Numbered from the stretch's first letter, positions 38,439 to 48,008 are shown. The stretch is 64,000 nucleotides of DNA from Psychrobacter immobilis (GCF_904846285.1 NZ_CAJHAD010000006.1:1-64000), one strand, 5' to 3'. The notes: a model not told the origin generated them from the sequence alone. Numbers and translations: made by a program.

Positions 38439-39008
38439 TTAACGTATACTGCTTTGATTGGTACTGTTATTAGGCGGGAAAACCAACTCAACACGTTGAT
38501 TGCCACCTGCGGTTGCTTCTACATCGCCTGCTTTTAAGCTATAACGAATGACATTACCGGCAAAACTGGCGCCATTTTGTACCAGTTTTGCATTGCCTGT
38601 AAGCGTAACAATACCTGTGACCGCATTATAGTCGATTTTATTCGCCTGACCTTTTGCCAAGCCTTTTTCTTGCGTAACGACTTGCTGCATGGTGGCTGGA
38701 CGACCAGTTGCGACGGCCGAGTTGATACTGCGACCCTGTGATAGATTGACCGTAATATTATCAGCGGTCATCTTGAACGTCCCTTGGGTAATCACCACCG
38801 TACCCGAATAACTGGTAACTCCTGTGCGTTCGCTATAAGTGGCTTTATCGGCTAATAATTTGATTTCTTGATTGGCATCTGATGGCAAAGCATGGCTGTA
38901 TAACGGCAAGGCTAACAGAATCACCATCGGCAGCGTGCGCAATCCCTTTGATACTTGGATAGAGCGCGTCGATAGCAAGCGTAAAGTAGGCAAAAAAGTG
39001 GATTTCAT
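38439..39008 (-). CDS. lptA: LPS transport periplasmic protein LptA
   Basis: Periplasmic bridge protein that passes LPS to the outer membrane. The start at 39008 gives 189 aa with a signal peptide ending in YSHA, then an OstA-like beta-jellyroll with VTSYSGTVVITQGTFKMTAD, GRPATMQQ and GNAKLVQNG. A longer frame to 39047 is open but less well placed. Order kdsD-kdsC-lptC-lptA-lptB is the standard one, with a larger than usual 160-nt gap before lptB. Confidence 0.93.
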   Translation of the reverse strand: MKSTFLPTLRLLSTRSIQVSKGLRTLPMVILLALPLYSHALPSDANQEIKLLADKATYSERTGVTSYSGTVVITQGTFKMTADNITVNLSQGRSINSAVATGRPATMQQVVTQEKGLAKGQANKIDYNAVTGIVTLTGNAKLVQNGASFAGNVIRYSLKAGDVEATAGGNQRVELVFPPNNSTNQSSIR

Positions 39009-39176
39009 AAAAGTTACTCGTATCATTATGGGTAGTAGAGTTTGCAAACTTCCTGCTAGGTGCTGCTGTTAATAAGCATGTAATATCACTGTAAGGGCTA
39101 AAATAATCGGAAAATTCATACAATATTAAAGCTACAAGCTGACATTAATTTAAAGCTTAAGTAGTTATTAAAGATT

Positions 39177-39761
39177 TTAAAACAAGGCTTTGTCTTGGCG
39201 TTTCGCAGGCATAAAAGCAACAGTAACCTTGCCAAATTCATAGTCACCAGTTTCAAGATTGGCTTTCATGCTTGATGCCTCAAAGCGATTCATCCCTTGC
39301 TCAACTTTTACTGGCTCATCACTATAAACTTGACCTGACTTAGTATTGCCTTTTAATGTGGCACCAGTCACTTTAATAGGTTCAACATCAGACGTACCTG
39401 TCTTACCTTCGCTGACTAAGGAAAAACCGCCTGATAAGCTCATATCGCCCGTCTGCTGACTGATCGCGGCACTACCCGCTTCAATGCGATAGCGCTGCTC
39501 ATCTGAAGGCTCCCAATTCATCGTAATGCCTTTCATCTCATCCTTGTTGGTCACAGGATTATGGGTCAAGGATTCAGCACTAAGTTCGTACTCTGTTTTT
39601 CCCTCATCGTTGGTCTGCACCGCTTTAATGTCGGTTGCTTCATAATCAACATCACTCGCTCCAATACTGACCGGTGGCGTAATCTCTCCTTGCTGCTTAA
39701 AAAACCAGCCAGCAATCACAGCGAGAATCAACGCAAGAACGATTAAAACACGAGTATTCAC
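39177..39761 (-). CDS. lptC: LPS export protein LptC
   Basis: Bitopic inner-membrane protein of the LPS bridge: one N-terminal helix (about 4-20) and a periplasmic OstA-like jellyroll of ~160 residues (YEATDIKAVQTNDEGKTEY, MKGITMNWEP, GGFSLVSEGKTG). Divergent sequence, so assignment leans on topology and position between kdsC and lptA. Its start overlaps the kdsC stop by 4 nt, consistent with coupled translation. Confidence 0.92.
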   Translation of the reverse strand: MNTRVLIVLALILAVIAGWFFKQQGEITPPVSIGASDVDYEATDIKAVQTNDEGKTEYELSAESLTHNPVTNKDEMKGITMNWEPSDEQRYRIEAGSAAISQQTGDMSLSGGFSLVSEGKTGTSDVEPIKVTGATLKGNTKSGQVYSDEPVKVEQGMNRFEASSMKANLETGDYEFGKVTVAFMPAKRQDKALF

Positions 39762-40324
39762 GACAAATCATCCTGAGTTTTGGCTTCATCAAGCGTATAA
39801 GAGGCAATAAAATCCTGATAGTGTCCATGACCCTTTAAAATAACATCACATATTTCACGTACAGCGCCCGTACCACCTGCGCGCGTGGTGACCATATGGC
39901 TGCGTTTTATAACTTCTGCATGTGCGTTTGGAACAGTGGCGGCAAAACCAACGGTTTGCATGGCTTTGATATCGGGTAAATCATCGCCCATATACGCACA
40001 ATCGGTAGCGGTAATATTGAGATTAGGATCAAGCGTAGCTAATAGCTCATTTAGAGCAATCAGCTTGTCATCACGACCTTGTACAATATGATTGACACCC
40101 ATCTCAGCAGCACGCTTGTCTACCATAGGGCTGCTACGACCGGTGATAATAGCGGTCAAAATACCATAACGTGCCAACGATTTAACGCCCACGCCATCAT
40201 GTACTGAAAAGGCCTTGGTCTCAATACCATTGGCATCATAAATAATCTGACCGTTTGATAAAATACCATCAACATCCATGACCAATAACTTTACCTGTCC
40301 GGCTTTTTTAATTAAGTCTTGCAT
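39758..40324 (-). CDS. kdsC: 3-deoxy-D-manno-octulosonate 8-phosphate phosphatase
   Basis: HAD-type C0 phosphatase that makes free Kdo for lipid A. The 188-aa form from the ATG at 40324 (RBS AGAGAG) has the nucleophile motif VMDVDGILSNG (Asp17), AIITGRSS and the acidic YMGDDLPDIKAM. A longer frame (to 40399) adds an Asn/Tyr-rich stretch without a ribosome site. It works with KdsD directly upstream. Confidence 0.96.
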   Translation of the reverse strand: MQDLIKKAGQVKLLVMDVDGILSNGQIIYDANGIETKAFSVHDGVGVKSLARYGILTAIITGRSSPMVDKRAAEMGVNHIVQGRDDKLIALNELLATLDPNLNITATDCAYMGDDLPDIKAMQTVGFAATVPNAHAEVIKRSHMVTTRAGGTGAVREICDVILKGHGHYQDFIASYTLDEAKTQDDLS

Positions 40325-40421
40325 CAGTGCTCTCTTATTAAAGGCTTTTTTAATATGGTAGTTATTAATATAGTACTTATTAATACAATAATCATTCATG
40401 CAATAATTGTTAATGCACTAC

Positions 40422-41414
40422 TTATTTTACACCGGCTTGTAATAAATCATGCACCGTGATGACGGCTTCCAAGCGCTCCGACTCATCAATGATCAGCAGT
40501 TGGCTAATCCCATTTTCATTCATCACACTCAGGGCATCTGATGCGCGCATGCTTTTACTAACACGGCGTGGATTGCTCACCATCAGCTCGCACATAGGTG
40601 TTTGCAAATCAATGCCTTTTTCTAAGCCGCGGCGCAAATCACCATCGGTAAATACACCGACCACTTTTTGCTGGTCATCAGTGACCACTGTCATACCTAG
40701 ACGCCCAGCTGACATAGTAAATAACGCGTCTTGTAGCGGCGCTTGTTGATTAATCAGCGGTAGGTTTTCTGAATTGGTATGCATCAAATCTTCAACGCGC
40801 GTCAGCAATTGTCGTCCTAGCGCGCCAGCAGGATGTGATAACGCAAAGTCTTCTGATGTAAAGTTGCGAGCATGAACCAAGGCTACTGCCAACGCATCGC
40901 CTAATGCTAAAGTCGCCGTGGTACTAGAAGTCGGAGCAAGATTAAGCGGGCAAGCCTCTTGTGATTTACCAAGCGTCAAAACGATATCCGCCGCTCGTGG
41001 TAGCATACCGCGTTTGTCTCGGCTGATACTAATCAGCGGAATATTCAAGCGTTTGACTACGGGCAGCAGCATTCTAATCTCATCTGACTCACCGGAGTTT
41101 GAAATAGCAAGTAACACGTCGCCCTGTACCAACATTCCTAAGTCGCCATGCCCTGCTTCACCGGGATGCATAAAAAATGCTGGCGTGCCCGTAGAAGCAA
41201 AGGTTGCCGCTATTTTGCGCCCAATGAGTCCTGACTTCCCCATTCCCGTCACCACGACACGTCCTTTACAGGCTAAGATAATATCGCAGGCTTGAGCAAA
41301 CCTATCATCGATTTGCTCAGTTAACAATTCTAGTGCCGCCATCTCAGTATGAATCGCTTCGATAGCAGTACTAATGAATTGTTCATGAGTGACATTACGT
41401 TGGGGGTTATTCAT
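40422..41414 (-). CDS. kdsD: arabinose-5-phosphate isomerase KdsD
   Basis: Converts ribulose 5-phosphate to arabinose 5-phosphate, the first step to Kdo. The 330-aa protein has a SIS domain (about 40-180; VVVTGMGKSGLIGRK, PGEAGHGDLGM, ISNSGESDEI) and two C-terminal CBS domains (from about 210) that may sense ligands. First gene of the minus-strand kdsD-kdsC-lptC-lptA-lptB run; 97 AT-rich nt separate it from kdsC. Confidence 0.96.
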   Translation of the reverse strand: MNNPQRNVTHEQFISTAIEAIHTEMAALELLTEQIDDRFAQACDIILACKGRVVVTGMGKSGLIGRKIAATFASTGTPAFFMHPGEAGHGDLGMLVQGDVLLAISNSGESDEIRMLLPVVKRLNIPLISISRDKRGMLPRAADIVLTLGKSQEACPLNLAPTSSTTATLALGDALAVALVHARNFTSEDFALSHPAGALGRQLLTRVEDLMHTNSENLPLINQQAPLQDALFTMSAGRLGMTVVTDDQQKVVGVFTDGDLRRGLEKGIDLQTPMCELMVSNPRRVSKSMRASDALSVMNENGISQLLIIDESERLEAVITVHDLLQAGVK

Positions 41415-41759
41415 ACAGCAGCTCGATATTCAGTGACTTTACATTCAAAAATCTTACATTCAACAACTTTAATTTTATCAACTTAAAACTCTAAATCCAT
41501 AAGCCGAAACGGGAAATGAATCAATGGAATATTTTACTATACTATTTACGATATTGATAACGCTCTATATCAGTGATGCTTTATGTTAATAGTATAAATA
41601 TAAAACATGATGAAGTGGCAAAATTTTAGTCTTAATCTAATTATTACTAGAGGCAATTATACTTCTATTTATACAAAAAAAACCCACTATAATATAGTAG
41701 GTCTTAAGCAGATATGAAACATTTTAATAACATACTTATAATCGATCGTATATAGCTAT
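41415..41759. other. hfq-kdsD intergenic region
   Basis: About 345 nt, AT-rich. It holds the hfq terminator (41676-41703) and presumably the kdsD promoter; no further element is seen. Confidence 0.4.
41676..41703 (-). terminator. terminator after hfq
   Basis: On the minus strand a short imperfect stem (ACCTACT ... AGTGGGT, one G-U pair) is followed by eight T residues, 57 nt beyond the hfq stop. Confidence 0.7.
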
Positions 41760-42299
41760 TTATTGATTGCTATCATCAGAGTCTTCGTTTGGCTTATTCT
41801 CAAAACCCGAATTATCTGACTGATTCTCAAAACCACGATCCTGACCAAAACCACCACGCTCAAAACCGCGCTCCTGACCTTGAGTAAAGCTGCCGCGCTC
41901 GAAACCACTCTCTTGACCTTGACTAAAGCCGCCACGATTAAAACCACTACGATTGGCAAAACCGCGCTCTTCAAAACCACCGGTACTCGCAAGATTACTA
42001 CCGCGCTCAAAGCCACTACTCATACCACCACCTTGATAACCAATGGGTGCAGCACTTGGCGTCGCTGTACTGGTACCAGTTGCTGTGCTACTTCTAGGAT
42101 TGCGCGCTGGCACTACTGTTGAGATGGCATGTTTATAAACCATTTGGCTAACGGTATTTTTTAGCAACACCACATATTGGTCAAATGACTCGATTTGACC
42201 TTGTAGCTTAATACCATTGACTAGAAAAATAGAAACAGGGATGCGATCTTTGCGCAGCGAGTTCAAGAACGGATCTTGTAAAGTTTGTCCTTTTGACAT
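41760..42299 (-). CDS. hfq: RNA chaperone Hfq with long repeat tail
   Basis: Hexameric Sm-like protein that pairs small RNAs with mRNAs. Sm core residues 1-68 are standard: [27 protein letters not shown] and the Sm2 motif YKHAIST. Then ~110 further residues (179 total, against 102 in E. coli) form a Ser/Thr-rich linker and imperfect repeats of GFERG and GGFSQGQE type, ending in an acidic tail. Long Gly-rich tails are typical of Moraxellaceae Hfq. The ATG at 42299 follows TAGGAGAG. The repeats also create a long spurious frame. Confidence 0.97.
   Translation of the reverse strand: MSKGQTLQDPFLNSLRKDRIPVSIFLVNGIKLQGQIESFDQYVVLLKNTVSQMVYKHAISTVVPARNPRSSTATGTSTATPSAAPIGYQGGGMSSGFERGSNLASTGGFEERGFANRSGFNRGGFSQGQESGFERGSFTQGQERGFERGGFGQDRGFENQSDNSGFENKPNEDSDDSNQ
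41820..42010. repeat. degenerate repeats in hfq tail
   Basis: Imperfect DNA repeats of roughly 30-36 nt inside hfq encode successive [15 protein letters not shown] blocks. Such arrays can change copy number by slippage; comparison with related strains would show it. Confidence 0.75.
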
Positions 42300-42766
42300 G
42301 AAATCTCTCCTAAATATTATATAATTATTTTTAGTGCCACTTATTCTTGGTGTCGCTTTAATTATAATGGCTATGGGCAGATACAATAATAAGTTTTATT
42401 TATAAAACGTATCTGAATAAGCACTAATTCTTGTTAAGTAATTCCACTTTATCGTGAATACGTTATTATTGTAAATAATTAAGTAACTACTTGTTTTTAA
42501 ATTTATTTTGCAAACTAATTCATCAACAAACGTTAATTAATAAGCATTAAAAAAATAGTTGTATAAATATAATTCACACTAATTTACTATGGTTTAAATT
42601 ATAACAGTTATCTGTTACGTATATTGAAATTAATTGTGAATATTTTCTTATACCCTATACAGCTTTACAATCAAGTTATATTGCTAATATTTTGTAAAAT
42701 AAGAATTTTTAGCCGTTTATAGCAACAACATATAAGTCTTTTATATCACGAGCTATTTAGAGAAGG
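42300..42766. other. miaA-hfq intergenic region
   Basis: Some 470 nt, very AT-rich, between miaA and hfq on the minus strand. It must carry an hfq promoter if the genes are not co-transcribed; a TATAAT on the minus strand (42361-42366) lacks a convincing -35. No small ORF or hairpin is defensible. Confidence 0.4.
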
Positions 42767-43957
42767 TTAATATAAATAATCTCGTGCCTGCTCCATCGTG
42801 CTAAATGAGCGTAATATCATCTTATCAGGGGCAGAATGATTCATATCAATAGATGAGGACGTTATGCTTGATGCAACTGTGACAGAATCTGAGAGCTGCA
42901 TCACTTTGCGCAGCCACGTGTATTGGCGCTTTGCTAACTGCCTTGTCGCATATAATGCCTTATTTTGCATTTGCTGACAAGCAAGCGCCTCCGTTTGGTT
43001 AATGTCCTCAGTTAATTGAATGGTTAGCTGAGCAGCGCGCTCGGGGTTTATCTGCCCACTTATTGAAGCATCTATTTCACCAAAAGCATCATAAAATTGC
43101 GCTTTATCCAAATGCGCTTGTTCAAATATCGGATGCTTGATATGGACCAGGTATTCTAATACTTGTCGATAACCGACGCAGCGCATGGATGGTAAATTGG
43201 GCGTCAGTGGGTACTGCTCAAGCAATCCAATCACTTCCGCCACCAACCCGTCATGCCACATAATATCCAAACGTTGCTCGATACGCTTATGCAACCACGG
43301 GCGATCAGGCATCACCGCCAGCGCATGCCATTGCTGATTGGGATTATCAGCCAAGGCTTGCTTAGGCTTTTTTTGCCAGTCACTGATGGGTGTATTAGTT
43401 TGCAGATACACTTCAACTGCCCGAGTAATACGCTGAGTATCAGTGCCGTTCAGTCGCTCATGGCTAATCGGATCTATCTTACCGAGATAGTCATAGAGCG
43501 CACCAATACCTTCCTCTTGCCTCCACTGCTCCACGCGCGCGCGAACACTATCATCACTATCCGGTAAGGGAGATAGCCCATCAAGTAGCGCCATGTAATA
43601 CATCATAGTGCCGCCAACAAGCAAGGGTATTTTGCCTTTCTCATGACAGCTATCAATTAAACGAGCAACATCTTGCACAAATTCAGCGACGCTATAGTTT
43701 TGCATCGGGTCAATGATATCAACCAAATGGTGTGGATAGCGCGCCAACTCTACAGCTGTTGGTTTCGCCGTACCGATATTCATATCACGATATATCAATG
43801 CCGAATCGACCGAAATTAGTTCATAACGTCCAGTATCATATAGTTCATACGCTAGTGCCGTCTTGCCACTCGCAGTCGGTGCCATCAAGCACACCACGCT
43901 ATTATCCGTTAGCTTGGAATTTAGGCGATAAGATGAGCTAGCAGACGAAAGTTGCAT
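42767..43957 (-). CDS. miaA: tRNA dimethylallyltransferase MiaA
   Basis: Adds a dimethylallyl group to A37 of tRNAs reading UNN codons. Walker A APTASGKT (26-33), SVDSALIYRDMNIGTAKP, the VGGTMMYYMALLDGL segment and GYRQVLEYL are present. At 396 aa it is about 80 longer than E. coli MiaA, with extra sequence between the C-terminal helices and a Ser/Thr-rich tail. It sits between mutL and hfq as in many gammaproteobacteria. Confidence 0.95.
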   Translation of the reverse strand: MQLSSASSSYRLNSKLTDNSVVCLMAPTASGKTALAYELYDTGRYELISVDSALIYRDMNIGTAKPTAVELARYPHHLVDIIDPMQNYSVAEFVQDVARLIDSCHEKGKIPLLVGGTMMYYMALLDGLSPLPDSDDSVRARVEQWRQEEGIGALYDYLGKIDPISHERLNGTDTQRITRAVEVYLQTNTPISDWQKKPKQALADNPNQQWHALAVMPDRPWLHKRIEQRLDIMWHDGLVAEVIGLLEQYPLTPNLPSMRCVGYRQVLEYLVHIKHPIFEQAHLDKAQFYDAFGEIDASISGQINPERAAQLTIQLTEDINQTEALACQQMQNKALYATRQLAKRQYTWLRKVMQLSDSVTVASSITSSSIDMNHSAPDKMILRSFSTMEQARDYLY

Positions 43958-44082
43958 AGGATTGCCTTTATGTATTATATGATTAGCACTAAGTAAATTT
44001 GTGCCATGTCACTGCTAAAGTCTGCTTATTATATTTCTTATATATTTTCTTAAATACTCTCTTAATATAGTCATCAAGAGAT

Positions 44083-45870
44083 TCACTCAGGAGTAGATGA
44101 CAGGACCATTGCAACCAATCGTTGGCTACTTATAGATTTGATCGCGTGTTTAACAAGTAAGGCTTCGATATCTGCTATAAAAATCAGTAAGTCTTGCGCT
44201 GACATTTGCATGCTGACGCTAGCAAGTTGCTGATTAATGGCAGCCGCACTGTGCAATATCTTATCTTTTTTAAATACCATATCGCCAAATACACGTGACT
44301 CAAACAATAAACCCATCTTTGACTGCCAAACTTCAGCACTAATTAATAAATATTTGCTTTGGTAATAAAATAATAACAAAGGCAGCGCTTTATGCTCAAT
44401 ATATGTCGTGCTAGTAGATTCAATCAACGCCTTATTTAAATCGTTAATCACATCTAGACAATAAGGCAAAGATGTCGAATTTATTGCTACATCATTAGCG
44501 ACATTTAGAGTGTTTTGACTGATATTTTTACTAAAATTTTCAGCAAAACTTAATGTGTTTAGGGGTTGAGAAGTATGGGTGTTTTCTGAAAACTGATACG
44601 ACTGTTTGGGCGCTTGCACTTGCTGGCTTTTGTTTAAATGAAGGACTGATGGCGTCTGTTGCCTTCCAGCAGCAAAGGCGTTATTGATAGACAGGCTATT
44701 ATCTAATACTCGAGTATCATCATGAGCGGAATTAATGATCTGTTTAGTAGCAACCGCTTTAAGCTTTGATTGAATCGCATGACTGAGATGCGCCATGATG
44801 TTATTTAGCGGGCTGATTTTAATGCGTTGTTTAGACGGATGGACATTGATATTGAGCCACTCAGTTGGCAGATCAAAATAAAGCGCGTAGCCAATACCAG
44901 TTAGTTGAGAATTTTGGGCCAGTTGGCGTAGCTGATTGCTAATCAACGCTTCTTTTACCAGTCGTCCATTCACATAAATCAACTTTGGAAAAGCACTCTG
45001 AGAACCATTGCTAAGCCATAACCAACCGTTAATGCTCGCTTGACCACCAAAGTTATTATTCACATAGTCTTTAGGCAATTGCATCAAACTGGTAAGGTCG
45101 ATGGATATTTCTAAGGCGTTGTCCGTTAATGGTAACCCAGTCGCTTGCTCAAGACGTGATAAAGGCAGACGATGAGCGTTATTGTTGCTGTTATTAGTGT
45201 TCTCGATATCATTTGCAGACATTTCTGTTGAAGAGTTTGCTCTTGAAGACAGTGACAACCGCTTTTTATTATCATGAAACAGCGTCAGTGCTACATCTGC
45301 GCGCGCCAAAGCCACTTCGCGGACAATCGTTTCGATATGACCGAACTCGGTCGCAATAGATTTTAAGTTGCCGCGGCGTGCTGGCACATTAAAGTATAAA
45401 TCCTTGACGGTAATGGTCGTGCCACGGTGATGCACGACTGGCAACAGTTTTGGCACATCGTCCAATACACCGGCGACTTGCAATTGGCGACCAATACCAC
45501 TGTCATAATGACTACTGGTTAAAGTCAAACGAGAAACCGCCGCCGTCGCTGCCAACGCTTCACCGCGAAAGCCCAATGTCATAATACCATGCAGGTTAGC
45601 CACATCAGCGACTTTACTGGTCGCATGGCGAGTAATTGCCATGACCATATCATCAGGATGAATACCCGTGCCGTTATCCACCACTTCAATCATACCCATG
45701 CCACCTTGGGTAATACGTATCTCAATATTGGTCGCACCAGCGTCTATCGCGTTTTCAAGCAGCTCTTTAACCACAGCGGCTGGGCGTGTCACCACCTCGC
45801 CTGCTGCCAATTGATTGATGAGCAGCGGCGATAGTTTTTTGATGCGGCTATTGGAGGGATTATCTGGCAT
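44083..45870 (-). CDS. mutL: DNA mismatch repair protein MutL
   Basis: GHL-type ATPase linking mismatch recognition by MutS to strand incision. N-terminal motifs are intact: AAGEVVTRPAAVVKELLENA, VDNGTGI, GFRGEALAA. The C-terminal dimerisation part (from about 465) is only ~130 residues, shorter than the usual ~180, and lacks the DQHAAHER endonuclease motif, as in species that use MutH. Between them lies a poorly conserved Asn/Ser-rich linker. 595 aa total. Confidence 0.95.
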   Translation of the reverse strand: MPDNPSNSRIKKLSPLLINQLAAGEVVTRPAAVVKELLENAIDAGATNIEIRITQGGMGMIEVVDNGTGIHPDDMVMAITRHATSKVADVANLHGIMTLGFRGEALAATAAVSRLTLTSSHYDSGIGRQLQVAGVLDDVPKLLPVVHHRGTTITVKDLYFNVPARRGNLKSIATEFGHIETIVREVALARADVALTLFHDNKKRLSLSSRANSSTEMSANDIENTNNSNNNAHRLPLSRLEQATGLPLTDNALEISIDLTSLMQLPKDYVNNNFGGQASINGWLWLSNGSQSAFPKLIYVNGRLVKEALISNQLRQLAQNSQLTGIGYALYFDLPTEWLNINVHPSKQRIKISPLNNIMAHLSHAIQSKLKAVATKQIINSAHDDTRVLDNSLSINNAFAAGRQQTPSVLHLNKSQQVQAPKQSYQFSENTHTSQPLNTLSFAENFSKNISQNTLNVANDVAINSTSLPYCLDVINDLNKALIESTSTTYIEHKALPLLLFYYQSKYLLISAEVWQSKMGLLFESRVFGDMVFKKDKILHSAAAINQQLASVSMQMSAQDLLIFIADIEALLVKHAIKSISSQRLVAMVLSSTPE

Positions 45871-45921
45871 TAATGAGTGTCATACTTTTATAAAACCTCA
45901 GAGGCAGTAGTGCGGTTTAAC

Positions 45922-46446
45922 CTAAACTTCAAGAGAAGATAAATCTAAGCCCTGCGCTTGACCAGCCTTCGATAGTCGCAGCTCAACCTGACGCGCTTCT
46001 TTATCATTATCATCGCGATCAGCTTGCGTCATATCAATAAACAAAGTCGGCGGTGGTAAATAGCTGTCCGCACGGCTGGCCCATTCGATAATAACCAAGG
46101 CATTTGGTTCATCCAAATATTCATCAAAACCGATAAAAGACAGCTCTTCTGGGTCTTGTAAACGATATAAATCAGCATGATAAACAGGTTTAATTGACCC
46201 GTCGCCTTGCTCAATATTATAGGGCTCGACCAAGGTATAAGTCGGGCTTTTGACCGCACCTGTATGTCCGAGCTCCTGCAACCAATAGCGCGTCAGTGTC
46301 GTTTTACCAGCGCCTAAATCACCTGCTAACCAAACGCTACCCGATAAGGGTAATGCCGCCAATTGCACCGCCAAGCGCCGAGTATCTTCTTCAGAATTCA
46401 GCGTCAACGTTTTCACATTTTTGTCTTCTTTTATACTATTAGGCAT
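45922..46446 (-). CDS. tsaE: tRNA t6A37 biosynthesis ATPase TsaE
   Basis: ATPase of the TsaB-TsaD-TsaE complex that makes threonylcarbamoyladenosine on tRNA. Walker A AGDLGAGKTT (41-50), SPTYTLVEPY, HADLYRL and IIEWASRA follow the family order. At 174 aa it is slightly long. The start lies inside the 3' end of the queD-like gene (8-nt overlap) with GGAGGG upstream; mutL follows after 51 nt. Confidence 0.95.
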   Translation of the reverse strand: MPNSIKEDKNVKTLTLNSEEDTRRLAVQLAALPLSGSVWLAGDLGAGKTTLTRYWLQELGHTGAVKSPTYTLVEPYNIEQGDGSIKPVYHADLYRLQDPEELSFIGFDEYLDEPNALVIIEWASRADSYLPPPTLFIDMTQADRDDNDKEARQVELRLSKAGQAQGLDLSSLEV

Positions 46447-47062
46447 CAGGCTTACCCTCCTTTACTTGCGTCTGTACTTGCATAGTCACGGATGAATTGA
46501 TAAAGCTTTCACCACCAATCAGTTTGGCATATAGCTCCGTGTCATGCCATTCTGCCTTCACTTGCTCGCTAAACTCAAACTCTTCTAACACCAGCTTACC
46601 CATTTGCTCATTGGCTACATCGTCCGCAAAGCACTGTGCATAACCGGTTGCAGTCTCATGAGCAATCACCGAATAAACGCTGACATCAGATTCACCATTT
46701 TGCATTTGGGTTTGTTTTAAAATTTCTTGCGCCCAAAAGAAGATGACGCGTGAGAACTGCTCTGCTGATGGCGATACCGGCAGACTTATCCAGCGCGCAC
46801 TGAATTTTTTACAGGCAGCGATATACTCAGGGTCGTCTTTGTTCCAAAAACAAATCGCATGATCAAAGCTGTCAATAATGTCCTTAATAGACGATTTTAA
46901 TAGACCGAAATCATAAACCATTTGCCCATGGTCTAAGCGCTTAGCCTCAAGAATCAATTCAATCTGATAGCTATGACCGTGTATAGAATGTTTGCAGCGC
47001 TCAGAGCTACAATTACGCACGATATGCGCATTTTCAAATTTGAACAGTTTACGAATACGCAT
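46439..47062 (-). CDS. queD: 6-carboxytetrahydropterin synthase-like protein (QueD/PTPS family)
   Basis: PTPS-fold enzyme; family members turn dihydroneopterin triphosphate into 6-carboxytetrahydropterin (queuosine route) or 6-pyruvoyl-tetrahydropterin. Zinc ligands appear as His13, His28 and His30 in FENAH and HGHSY, and catalytic Cys23 in SERCKH. DHAICFWNKDD and AHETATGYAQ carry further conserved residues. 207 aa is long (E. coli QueD 121), with an insertion in the middle and a C-terminal extension. Queuosine assignment is by family; queC/queE are not nearby. Confidence 0.8.
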   Translation of the reverse strand: MRIRKLFKFENAHIVRNCSSERCKHSIHGHSYQIELILEAKRLDHGQMVYDFGLLKSSIKDIIDSFDHAICFWNKDDPEYIAACKKFSARWISLPVSPSAEQFSRVIFFWAQEILKQTQMQNGESDVSVYSVIAHETATGYAQCFADDVANEQMGKLVLEEFEFSEQVKAEWHDTELYAKLIGGESFINSSVTMQVQTQVKEGKPDA

Positions 47063-47440
47063 AGTAATTAACCAAAACAGTAAGCTTCATTGTGCTAAAC
47101 ATGAATATTATAAAGGTTTGCCGCGACGACGCATCGGCTTGCGGCTCATTATAGCAAATCATGATGACTCCGTAAGTAAGCACTTACTAATAGCCATATT
47201 GACTAAATGAATCCATTACGTCTATCATCCATTTATTAAAAACCATTTTAAAAAGCAGTATCAAAAAAAGGTTCCGTCAAATACAATCGTAGGTGAATTG
47301 TGCTCACGCTATCTATTACGACGCCTTAAGTCTATACTGTTTGTAGTACGCACAATTTGCGTCATCGGTATTACCCTAACCTTTAAGCTTGTTTATTTTG
47401 GTTTTAAAGGTATTACGGCTTATCTCAAGAGGAAAACACC
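47063..47440. other. region between queD-like gene and small Lys-rich gene
   Basis: Contains a short GC-rich inverted repeat (GCCGC at 47120-47124 with GCGGC at 47141-47145) and otherwise AT-rich sequence. No other element is recognised. Confidence 0.35.
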
Positions 47441-47563
47441 ATGAGTAAAGGTCAAGATAGTAAGAAGAATGTGAAGAAGAAACCGCTATTAACGGCAAAA
47501 GAGAAAAAAGCCGCTAAACAATCTAAAAAAGACGACAACGGCAGTATCTTAGGTAAACATTAA
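47441..47563 (+). CDS. small Lys-rich protein, 40 aa
   Basis: A 40-codon frame starting MSKGQDSKK, followed by KKKPLLTAKEKKAAKQ and ending GSILGKH. AAGAGGAAA is ideally spaced before the ATG and a good terminator follows at 47625. Short basic proteins with the same MSKGxDxKK start and EKxAxKxxKK middle occur in many proteobacteria as uncharacterised proteins, which is from memory and unverified. Composition suggests nucleic-acid or ribosome contact; function unknown. Confidence 0.75.
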   Translation: MSKGQDSKKNVKKKPLLTAKEKKAAKQSKKDDNGSILGKH

Positions 47564-47624
47564 TATCGAGTGCATCAGTATGCTAACTGAAGCTATATTA
47601 ATCTAAACCATACTAATTAAAGCT

Positions 47625-47661
47625 ATGCCAATTGAACCTAATGGTTTGATTGGCATTTTTT
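47625..47661 (+). terminator. terminator after 40-aa gene
   Basis: Stem ATGCCAAT ... ATTGGCAT with inner GAACC/GGTTT pairing and a 4-nt loop, then a T-tract. It lies 60 nt past the small gene, supporting a real transcript. Confidence 0.8.
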
Positions 47662-47664
47662 ATG

Positions 47665-47997
47665 CTAGGTACTACGCGGCGCAAACATAATAATCGCCAT
47701 TCCTAACAGTGCAACAGCCGAACCCAATATATCCCACGTGGTCGGCCTGATACCATTCACCGTCCATAACCATAGAATCGCCATCGATATATAGACACCG
47801 CCATAAGCGGCATAAACTCGACCAGCTGCGTTTGGATGTAAAGACAATAGCCAGACGAAAGCGACCAAGCTTAATGCACCAGGAACAAGCAGCCAAATCG
47901 ACTTACCCTCTCGCAACCATAAATAAGGCAAATAACAACCTGCAATTTCTGCTAATGCGGTCAGCGCAAACAGTCCAACAGTTTTTAATTCAGTCAA
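47665..47997 (-). CDS. ynfA: YnfA-family (UPF0060) small membrane protein
   Basis: The 110-aa, four-helix protein shows [38 protein letters not shown] and a C-terminal [10 protein letters not shown], the classic UPF0060 pattern. The family is related to small multidrug resistance transporters; a transport substrate is not established. I choose a TTG start at 47997 with AGGAG 7 nt upstream; a GTG three codons earlier is too near that site. The phzF-family gene ends 11 nt upstream, so the two are probably co-transcribed. Confidence 0.9.
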   Translation of the reverse strand: MTELKTVGLFALTALAEIAGCYLPYLWLREGKSIWLLVPGALSLVAFVWLLSLHPNAAGRVYAAYGGVYISMAILWLWTVNGIRPTTWDILGSAVALLGMAIIMFAPRST

Positions 47998-48008
47998 ACC
48001 AACCACTC

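Noticed and set aside
41756-42016. 86-codon minus-strand frame rich in Val/Leu/Arg
   Set aside because: It is an out-of-frame reading of the repetitive hfq tail.
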